A stretch of DNA of 51,765 bases, taken from assembly GCA_946644025.1 (NCBI GenBank), contig CAMPCG010000001.1, positions 1-51,765 of the forward strand. Reading direction: 5' to 3'. The notes beneath the pieces are model-generated. The model did no database searches. It worked only from the letters and a program-made list of their open reading frames with translations, and was not told the origin of the DNA. Below, one piece after another: positions 8,188 to 14,467 of this stretch (position 1 is its first letter; each line of letters starts with the position of its first letter). The DNA is from an uncultured Prevotellaceae bacterium (GTDB taxonomy: Bacteria; Bacteroidota; Bacteroidia; Bacteroidales; Bacteroidaceae). Both the position numbers and the translations under genes were made by a program.

Positions 8188-8263
8188 CTAGAAAGTCTAG
8201 AAACTCTAGAAAGTCTAGAAAAGCTAGAAAGACTAGAAACTCTAGAAAGACTAGAAACTCTAG
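8188..8263 (+). repeat. 9-bp tandem array, nine CTAG cores
   Basis: CTAG occurs at 8188, 8197, 8206, 8215, 8224, 8233, 8242, 8251 and 8260, exactly every 9 bp. The unit is CTAGAAANN. The array lies between the GNAT-like gene and the ketoacyl synthase, ending about 26 bp before the latter's ATG. It is a direct repeat, not a hairpin. A second array of the same period and core is inside rnc (22482-22566). Confidence 0.9.
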
Positions 8264-8289
8264 GTAAACCATAGAAAGTAAAAGAAATA

Positions 8290-9510
8290 ATGCAAAACAG
8301 AGTAGTAATAACAGGCATGGGCATCTGGTCCTGCCTGGGAACAAGCCTTGACCAGGTTCGCCAGTCGCTCTACGAGGGCCGCAGCGGCATCATCTTCAGC
8401 GAAGAGAGACAGAAGGCAGGATTCCGCTCCCCCATGTGCGGAAACGTGCCCAAGACAGACCTGAAGAAACTCCTTAACCGAAACGTCAGGCAGATGATGC
8501 CCGAAGAGGCACAGTACGCCTACATGGCCACCCTGCAGGCCTTAGAGCAGGCACGCCTGGATCAGGACTACATCGACCAGCACGAGGTGGGCGTCATCTA
8601 CGGCAACGACTCCGTAGCCGAAGACACCATGATTGCCATGGACAAGTTCCGCCAGGCGGGCTCCACGGCAGCCTGCGGCAGCGGCGCCATCTTCAAGTCG
8701 ATGAACTCGACAGTGACCATGAACCTTGCCACGCTCTTCCACCTCAAGGGCATCAACCTCACCGCGTCGGCCGCCTGCGCCAGCGGGTCGCAGTCGTTAG
8801 GACTGGCCTTCCTCCTCATACGCAACGGGCTGCAGGACTGCATCGTCTGCGGAGGAGCTGAGGAAAACAACATGTACGGCATTGCCGCCTTCGACGCACT
8901 GCAGACATTCTCCACACGTGTAGACGCCCCCGAAAAGGCCAGTCGACCCTTCGACAGAGACCGCGACGGACTCGTGCCCAGCGGAGGCGGCGCAACACTC
9001 ATCGTCGAGAGCCTGGAGCACGCACAGAAGCGCGGGGCAAAGATACTTGCAGAAATCGTGGGATGGGGATTCTCGGGCAACGGAGACCATATCTCGACAC
9101 CCAACGTGGCCGGACCGGCACGCTCACTGGAACTGAGCCTGAAGTGCGCCGGAGTAGACCCCAGGGAGATAGGCTACGTCAATGCTCACGCCACCTCGAC
9201 GAAGATTGGAGACGCACGAGAGGCACAGGCCATCGCACAGGCATTCGGCGACTACCGTGTGCCCGTCACCTCGACCAAGAGCCAGACAGGACACGAGATG
9301 TGGATGGCAGGAGCATCGGAAATCATATACTCCATGCTCATGATGCAGAACGACTTCATTGCCGGTTCGCTCAACTTCGAGAACCCCGACGAGGAGACTG
9401 CCTGCATCAACGTGCTCGGAGAGCGCCGCGACACGCACTTCGACATGTTCCTCTCCAACAGCTTCGGATTCGGAGGAACCAACTCCACGCTCATCATCCG
9501 CAGGATGTAA
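8290..9510 (+). CDS. Beta-ketoacyl-ACP synthase (KAS I/II type) of the accessory lipid operon
   Basis: This 406-residue condensing enzyme elongates acyl-ACP with malonyl-ACP. The active-site triad is complete: Cys163 in TASAACASGSQS, His300 in VNAHATSTKIGD and His335 in KSQTGHEMWMAGASE, with Lys330. It differs from the housekeeping FabF at 20191-21447 in the His motifs (NAHATST instead of NVHGTST; GHEMWMAGAS instead of GHLLGAAGA). It sits with its own ACP, dehydratase and exporter, which points to a dedicated acyl or polyene product rather than bulk fatty acids. FabB-like, flexirubin and aryl-polyene synthases share this architecture, and no chain-length-factor partner is seen. It starts an operon running to 14353. 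A CTAG array precedes it. Confidence 0.85.
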   Translation: MQNRVVITGMGIWSCLGTSLDQVRQSLYEGRSGIIFSEERQKAGFRSPMCGNVPKTDLKKLLNRNVRQMMPEEAQYAYMATLQALEQARLDQDYIDQHEVGVIYGNDSVAEDTMIAMDKFRQAGSTAACGSGAIFKSMNSTVTMNLATLFHLKGINLTASAACASGSQSLGLAFLLIRNGLQDCIVCGGAEENNMYGIAAFDALQTFSTRVDAPEKASRPFDRDRDGLVPSGGGATLIVESLEHAQKRGAKILAEIVGWGFSGNGDHISTPNVAGPARSLELSLKCAGVDPREIGYVNAHATSTKIGDAREAQAIAQAFGDYRVPVTSTKSQTGHEMWMAGASEIIYSMLMMQNDFIAGSLNFENPDEETACINVLGERRDTHFDMFLSNSFGFGGTNSTLIIRRM

Positions 9511-9547
9511 CAAACAGATTATAAATAGTAAATAGTTAATCAAAGAA

Positions 9548-9790
9548 ATGACAAGAGAAGAAATCATCGAGCAGGTAAACAGCCTGCTGGCAGAAGAGTT
9601 TGAAGTAGAGGCATCGGAGTTCGCTCCCGAGGCTAACCTCAAGGAAACCCTTAATCTGGACAGCATCAACCTTGTAGACCTCATCGCCCTGGTACAGTTC
9701 ACCTACAAAATCACCATCCCCGTGGAGGACCTGAAGAAGATTCAGACCTTCAACAACCTCTACGACTACATCGAGCAGCACCTGGCTTGA
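9548..9790 (+). CDS. Acyl carrier protein of the accessory lipid operon
   Basis: An 80-residue acidic helical carrier protein with the phosphopantetheine site at Ser39 in LNLDSINLVDL (compare GADSLDT in the housekeeping AcpP). It lies 37 bp after the ketoacyl synthase, and its stop codon overlaps the dehydratase start. It should carry the growing chain for the neighbouring synthase and dehydratase. Family is certain; the specific substrate is inferred from context. Confidence 0.9.
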   Translation: MTREEIIEQVNSLLAEEFEVEASEFAPEANLKETLNLDSINLVDLIALVQFTYKITIPVEDLKKIQTFNNLYDYIEQHLA

Positions 9791-10203
9791 AATACTTGGG
9801 AAAGGACATAGAGCGGCTCATTCCCCAGCGGCCACCATTCATGATGGTCGACGGGTTTGAGCCTTTAACCGATGACAGTGCCACCGCGGCGCTCTCCGTC
9901 GACCGCAACAACTACTTCGTCATCCTTGACGACGAGCTGTCCGAAAGCGGCATCATCGAGCACCAGGCACAGTCCGTCTCGGCAATGGCCGGCTACAAGG
10001 CTGCCGGAAGCGACAGCCCGCCCGTGGGCATCATCGGCGAGGTGAAGCACTTCGAGTGCCTGCGAAGGCCGCGCGTCGGCGAGCGCCTCGTGACGACGGT
10101 GCAGATGGGCATGACCTTCGGCAACGTCACCATGGCCCGCTGCGAGACCGCCGTCGACGGCGAGACCGTGGCAAGAATAAACATCAAAGTGTTCATGCAG
10201 TGA
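9787..10203 (+). CDS. Hotdog-fold 3-hydroxyacyl-ACP dehydratase
   Basis: A 138-residue FabZ/ApeI-like dehydratase. IERLIPQRPPFMMVD is the FabZ-type opening motif, except that the usual catalytic His of LPHRPPF is replaced by Gln (IPQRPPF). IIEHQAQSVSAMAGYKA is the segment that carries the acidic residue (Glu) in the family. The start is TTG, overlapping the ACP stop in TTGA, which implies translational coupling; the next ATG in frame would cut into the conserved motif. The His-to-Gln change occurs in some FabA/ApeP-type relatives, so activity is probable but not assured. It ends in a GTGA overlap with the exporter. Confidence 0.8.
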   Translation: MKYLGKDIERLIPQRPPFMMVDGFEPLTDDSATAALSVDRNNYFVILDDELSESGIIEHQAQSVSAMAGYKAAGSDSPPVGIIGEVKHFECLRRPRVGERLVTTVQMGMTFGNVTMARCETAVDGETVARINIKVFMQ

Positions 10204-12764
10204 ATCCATTCATACTCATCTACCGTTACTTCCATCGGCACCGGCTGCAATGCTGGCTGTCGATGGTTGCGCTTTTCCTCTTCTTTGGCTTTTTCGCCAT
10301 GCAGCTGCACCTGGAGGAGGACATCAACAAGCTCATGCCGTCGTCGCGCAACGAGGACGGCACGACGAAGCTCGCCTTCGCCGACCTGCGCATCAAGGAC
10401 AAGACCTTCCTGCTCTTCGAGCGCAAGGGCGCCGACGTCAGCCCGGAGCAGATGGCCGAGACCTGCGACGCTTTCGTGGAAGCCCTCATCGGCCCTGAGG
10501 GAGACACCGTGAGCGCCGATGCGCCCGACGTGTTCTACCGTCTGCCCGACGACCTGCTGCCCGATGCCGTCGCCTACCTGCAGGAGCATTTGCCCGCCTA
10601 CATCGACACGTCGGCCTACGCCGCCTTCGACACCCTGCTCACCGCCAGCCACGTAGGGCGGCAGATGGAGCAGAACCGCGCCGACCTGGAGGGCGAGTTC
10701 GGCAGCATGTACCCCGAACTGATACAGAGCGACCCGCTGGGCCTGCGCAGCGTACTTGCCGACCGTATGTCGCCGCTGCTCAATGCCGGCGGCGGCAGCT
10801 ACACCACCATCGGCGGCCACTTCTTCGTCAACGATTCTTCCGTCTGCGTGGCGTTCATCACGCCCCGCTTCTCGGCCACGAACACCGGCCAGGGCTCGGC
10901 CCTCTTCAGCCGCATGAACGAGCTGATTGACAGCTTCGCCGTGGCAGCGCCCGACGTCAGCATCTGCTACCACGGCACGCCCGCCAGCGGTTACTACAAT
11001 AGCACCGTCATCAAGCACGACCTCACCACGACCATCGCCGGCTCCATGGTGCTGGTGCTGCTCTTCATCATACTTTGCTTCCGCCGCTGGGACACGCTGC
11101 CGCTGCTGCTCCTTCCCGTAGCCTTCGGCACGCTCTTCGCCATGGCGGTGATGTACTTCCTGCGCGGGCAGTTCTCGCTGCTTGCGCTGGGCATTGGCGG
11201 CGTGGTGCTCGGCGTGGCCCTGAGCTACGTGCTCCACGTGCTCACCCACCGTCTCTACGTTACCGACGGCGAGCAGTTGCTGCGCGAGCAGACCAAGCCG
11301 CTGCTCCTGGGCTGTATCACCACCATCGGTTCCTTTGGCGGACTATTCTTCACCGACACCGCCCTGCTGCAGGACTTCGGCCTCTTTGCCGCCCTGGCCA
11401 TCGCGGCCACCACGCTCTTCTGCCTCGTCTATCTGCCGCAGTTCTTTTTCTTTGTAAGGACAGAGGCCTCCTCCCCTTCGTCTCCCGAGGGGGGCACGAT
11501 ACCATCTGCCTTTAAAGGTGTAGAAGCCCCCTCGGGGGCCGTAGGGGGGGCTTTACGCTCTATCATCAACTACCCCTTCGACCGCCGTCCCTGGCTCATT
11601 GCCGTCGTGCTGGCCGTCGTCGTGGTGTGTGTGGGAGCCTGGCTGTGGAAGGGCACGCTCTTCGACGCCGACATGCACAACCTGGGCTACGACGACCCGC
11701 GTGTGGAGCACTCCGAACAGCTGCTGCGGCAGAAGACCTTCACCGGCGACAAGGAGAAGTACTTCGCCGCCGAGGGCGCTACCATGGAGGAGGCCCTGCA
11801 CCACTTCGCCCTGCTGCGCCATAAGCTCGACTCGCTGCAGGCCCTCGGCCTGGTGAAGGACTACACGCCCACAGACCATATCTTCATCCCCCTCGACCGC
11901 CAGCAGCGCAACATCGACGCCTGGCAGGCCTACTGGAGCGACGACCGTCTCTCTGCCGCCCGCCGTCTCATCGGCCAGGCCGCGCCTCAGGCCGGACTGA
12001 TGGCCGATGCCTTCGAGCCCTTCTTCGAGCTGGCCACCGCCGACTTCGAGCCCGACGCCCTCTACGACGCCGGCCTCATCCCCGAGGGCTACCTCACCAC
12101 GCTCATGGAGCAGACCTACGGCGGCGACTACCTCTGCTTCACCTCCGTGCGCTGCGAGAACGACTCCGTGCGCAGCAAGGACAGCGACTATATGCGCATC
12201 TGCGACGCCGTCTGCCAGGAGCCTCACCTCATGGTGCTCGACACCTACTACTACACCACCGACACGCTGCTGAAGCTCAACCAGGACTTCAACATCCTGC
12301 AGTGGCTCTCCATGGCCTTCGTCTTCCTGGTGCTGCTCGTCAGCTTCCGCTTCAACGTCAAGCACACGCTGCTGGGCTTTACGCCCATCCTTGTCAGCTG
12401 GCTCATGGTGATGGGCATGATGGCCATCTTCGGCGTGCGCTTCAACCTCATCAACATCATCATCTCCACCTTCATCTTCGGCATCGGCGTGGACTACAGC
12501 ATCTTCATCATGGCCGGACTGGTGGGGGGTGATGGGCAGGATGGGCTTAATGGTCAGGATGGTCTGAGGCTGCTCCAGGCCCACAAGAGCGCCATTTTCT
12601 ACAGCGTCGTGGTGCTGGTGGTCACCGTGGGCTCCATGCTCCTGGCCGTCCATCCCGCCATCCGCTCCGTGGGCTTTGCCACCATCGTGGGCCTGCTCTC
12701 GGCCGTCGTCCTCTGCTATGTGGTTCAGCCGGCAGCCTTCAGGTGGCTTAACAGGAAGAAATGA
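10200..12764 (+). CDS. RND/MMPL-family exporter
   Basis: This 854-residue inner-membrane protein has the doubled RND layout. There is one N-terminal helix (about 18-37), a large periplasmic loop, a block of helices (about 280-430), another single helix (about 480-498), a second periplasmic loop and a second helix block (about 700-854). The GTG at 10200 overlaps the dehydratase stop. The longer frame from 10056 reads only through the dehydratase gene, so it was rejected. Exporters of this type sit in aryl-polyene, flexirubin and hopanoid clusters, where they are thought to move lipids towards the outer membrane. Two in-frame inserts are visible, at 11462-11555 and 12524-12570, both in cytoplasmic or loop segments. 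It overlaps the oxidoreductase by ATGA. Confidence 0.85.
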   Translation: MNPFILIYRYFHRHRLQCWLSMVALFLFFGFFAMQLHLEEDINKLMPSSRNEDGTTKLAFADLRIKDKTFLLFERKGADVSPEQMAETCDAFVEALIGPEGDTVSADAPDVFYRLPDDLLPDAVAYLQEHLPAYIDTSAYAAFDTLLTASHVGRQMEQNRADLEGEFGSMYPELIQSDPLGLRSVLADRMSPLLNAGGGSYTTIGGHFFVNDSSVCVAFITPRFSATNTGQGSALFSRMNELIDSFAVAAPDVSICYHGTPASGYYNSTVIKHDLTTTIAGSMVLVLLFIILCFRRWDTLPLLLLPVAFGTLFAMAVMYFLRGQFSLLALGIGGVVLGVALSYVLHVLTHRLYVTDGEQLLREQTKPLLLGCITTIGSFGGLFFTDTALLQDFGLFAALAIAATTLFCLVYLPQFFFFVRTEASSPSSPEGGTIPSAFKGVEAPSGAVGGALRSIINYPFDRRPWLIAVVLAVVVVCVGAWLWKGTLFDADMHNLGYDDPRVEHSEQLLRQKTFTGDKEKYFAAEGATMEEALHHFALLRHKLDSLQALGLVKDYTPTDHIFIPLDRQQRNIDAWQAYWSDDRLSAARRLIGQAAPQAGLMADAFEPFFELATADFEPDALYDAGLIPEGYLTTLMEQTYGGDYLCFTSVRCENDSVRSKDSDYMRICDAVCQEPHLMVLDTYYYTTDTLLKLNQDFNILQWLSMAFVFLVLLVSFRFNVKHTLLGFTPILVSWLMVMGMMAIFGVRFNLINIIISTFIFGIGVDYSIFIMAGLVGGDGQDGLNGQDGLRLLQAHKSAIFYSVVVLVVTVGSMLLAVHPAIRSVGFATIVGLLSAVVLCYVVQPAAFRWLNRKK
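11462..11555 (+). repeat. In-frame palindromic element in the exporter gene (GCCCCCTCGGGGGC type)
   Basis: Two imperfectly inverted halves are rich in CCCCTCGGGGG-type palindromes. They encode a Ser/Pro/Gly-rich linker ending EAPSGAVGGAL. The right half (about 11525-11553) is nearly identical to 31434-31461 inside waaA, and both are read in the frame giving APSGA. Confidence 0.8.
12524..12570 (+). repeat. In-frame short repeat in the exporter gene
   Basis: It encodes GQDGLN GQDGL, an imperfect 18-bp duplication. It sits between membrane segments where relatives have a short loop. Confidence 0.6.
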
Positions 12765-14353
12765 AGACAGATGTCATCGTCATCGGCAGTGGTCTCGGCG
12801 GCCTTGTCTGCGCCCGTCTGCTGGCAGGGCGTGGCCGTCGTGTCACCGTGCTCGAGCGCCACAGTACCCCCGGCGGCTGTCTGCAGAGCTACCGCCGTCG
12901 CGGCGTGAGCTTCGACACTGGCCTGCACTACGTGGGCGGACTGGCCGAGGGTCACCGCCTGCACCGCGTCTTCGACAGCCTGGGACTCATGGACCTGCCC
13001 TGGCAGCGCATGGACCCCGACGGCTTCGACCTCATCACCATTGCTGGCGAGACCTTCCCGCTGGCCGAGGGCTACCAGCACTTTGCCGACCGTCTTGCCG
13101 ACCGTTTCCCCCGTGAGCGCGACGCCCTTCGCCGCTATGCCGCCCTCCTGGAGCGTGCCGACCGCCTGCCGCCCGGCGACGCCGAGGTGCAGCGCCTGTG
13201 TGCCGTCGGGGCCTACGACTATCTTCAGGAGACCTTCAGCGACCCCCTGCTCGTCAACGTCCTGGCGGGCAACGCCCTGAAGAGCGACCTGCAGCGCGAG
13301 ACCATGCCGCTCTTCAACTTCCTCCACGCCACGTCGGCCTTCGTCGGTGGCGGTGCCTGGCGGCTGCAGGGCTGCGGCGACGACCTCGTGGCCGTGCTCT
13401 GCCGCGGCATCGAGGACTTGGGCGGAACCGTCGTCACCAGTGCCGAGGTCAGTGAGCTGGTCGAGACCGACGGGCGCATCACCGCCGCCCGCTGCACCAA
13501 CGGCGAGACCTACGAGGCCGACACGTTCATCAGCGACATACACCCGCAGCAGACCTTCGCCCTGGTGAAAGAGAGCACGAAGCTCTCGCGCCTCTTCCGC
13601 CGCCGTATCGACATGCTCGGTAACAGCCTGGGCATGTTCACCGTCTCGATGGTCACCGACGGCGACATCCCCTATTTCAACCACAACAAGTACATCTACC
13701 GGCGCGCCAATGTCTGGGAGACCGGCCCCACCAACCCCACCAACCCCACCGGCCCCACCGGCCCCACCCCCGACCCCTCCCCCGAAGGGAGGGGAGCAAG
13801 CGGCGGGTGGAGCGTAGACCGTGTCCTGGTGAGCTGCATGTCAAAGCCGGCCCTTCCGGGTGAGGCGGGCGGCGGCCTGGTGGTCGACCTCCTCACGCCC
13901 GTGCCCCTCTCGCTCTTCGAGCCATGGGCCGACAGCCGCGTGGGCCGCCGCCCCGACGGCTACCAGCAGCTGAAGGAGCAGCTGGCCGGCGAGTGCATCG
14001 CCCTGGCCGCTACCCAAATACCCGACTTACTGAAGCTAGGGCTGGGTAGCCTTCCCCATCAGGAGGAGGTTGGCGGGATGGGTTCTCAACATCGTCTCCC
14101 CTCCCCTTCGGGGGGAGGGGTCGGGGGTGGGGGCTTTTACACCAGCAGCCCGCTCACCTGGCGCGACTACACGCTGACGCCCCTTGGCTCGGCCTTCGGA
14201 CTGCGCAAGGACTGGCGCCAGCCCCTGCTCACCATGCTCTCGCCGCGCACCCCCATCCCCAATCTGCTGCTCACCGGCCAGAACCTCATGCTCCACGGCC
14301 TGGAAGGCGTCACGATGACCGCCCTCCAGACCTGCTCGGACTTCTTGGCCTGA
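12761..14353 (+). CDS. NAD(P)/FAD-dependent oxidoreductase, CrtI/phytoene-desaturase-like
   Basis: A 530-residue flavoenzyme with the dinucleotide-binding motif VIGSGLGGLVCARLLAGRG near the N-terminus and the usual TVLERHSTPGG. Its C-terminal FAD segment NLLLTGQNLMLHGLEGVTMTA is typical of the carotenoid desaturase / retinol saturase superfamily. Such enzymes oxidise, reduce or isomerise conjugated chains, which fits an operon making an unsaturated acyl product. It overlaps the exporter gene by ATGA and is the last gene of the operon. Two in-frame Pro/Gly-rich inserts are present (residues about 321-350 and 433-459), so the protein is longer than usual. The real substrate is unknown. Confidence 0.82.
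   Translation: MKTDVIVIGSGLGGLVCARLLAGRGRRVTVLERHSTPGGCLQSYRRRGVSFDTGLHYVGGLAEGHRLHRVFDSLGLMDLPWQRMDPDGFDLITIAGETFPLAEGYQHFADRLADRFPRERDALRRYAALLERADRLPPGDAEVQRLCAVGAYDYLQETFSDPLLVNVLAGNALKSDLQRETMPLFNFLHATSAFVGGGAWRLQGCGDDLVAVLCRGIEDLGGTVVTSAEVSELVETDGRITAARCTNGETYEADTFISDIHPQQTFALVKESTKLSRLFRRRIDMLGNSLGMFTVSMVTDGDIPYFNHNKYIYRRANVWETGPTNPTNPTGPTGPTPDPSPEGRGASGGWSVDRVLVSCMSKPALPGEAGGGLVVDLLTPVPLSLFEPWADSRVGRRPDGYQQLKEQLAGECIALAATQIPDLLKLGLGSLPHQEEVGGMGSQHRLPSPSGGGVGGGGFYTSSPLTWRDYTLTPLGSAFGLRKDWRQPLLTMLSPRTPIPNLLLTGQNLMLHGLEGVTMTALQTCSDFLA
13722..13812 (+). repeat. In-frame insert in the oxidoreductase gene, left half
   Basis: This is a 9-bp-period ACCNNCCCC tract encoding TGPTNPTNPTGPTGPTP, followed by a palindromic part (CCCCTCCCCCGAAGGGAGGGG type). 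The palindromic part recurs inverted at 14096-14134. Confidence 0.75.
14058..14139 (+). repeat. In-frame insert in the oxidoreductase gene, right half
   Basis: It encodes a Gly/Ser/Pro-rich linker including LPSPSGGGVGGGGF. The palindromic part (14096-14134) is the inverted counterpart of 13761-13796, with about 300 bp of conserved coding sequence in between. Confidence 0.75.
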
Positions 14354-14436
14354 GCCTTAGGCCCATGGGACGCGCCCATGTCATTAAAAAAGGCTAAAAG
14401 ATTGTAACGCCTTACAAGCGTTATAAAACTTTGTTG

Positions 14437-14444
14437 TAATTTTG
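14437..14444 (+). promoter_or_regulatory. -7 element upstream of the DUF5686 gene
   Basis: TAATTTTG is an exact -7 match, 23 nt before the ATG. No good -33 TTTG was found at the usual spacing. Confidence 0.5.
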
Positions 14445-14467
14445 CACCACCATATCTACAATAATTA

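Noticed and set aside
8188..8263. CTAG array as a CRISPR array
   Set aside because: The period is 9 bp with no spacers, and no cas genes are near. It is a simple tandem repeat.
10056..10199. N-terminal extension of the exporter from an earlier ATG
   Set aside because: It runs entirely through the dehydratase gene and is Arg-rich. The GTG at 10200, in the GTGA overlap, gives a normal exporter N-terminus.
13722..13812. Collagen-like domain in the oxidoreductase
   Set aside because: The Gly-Pro-Thr/Asn-Pro-Thr run is short, irregular and joined to a palindromic element. It is better explained as a repeat insert.
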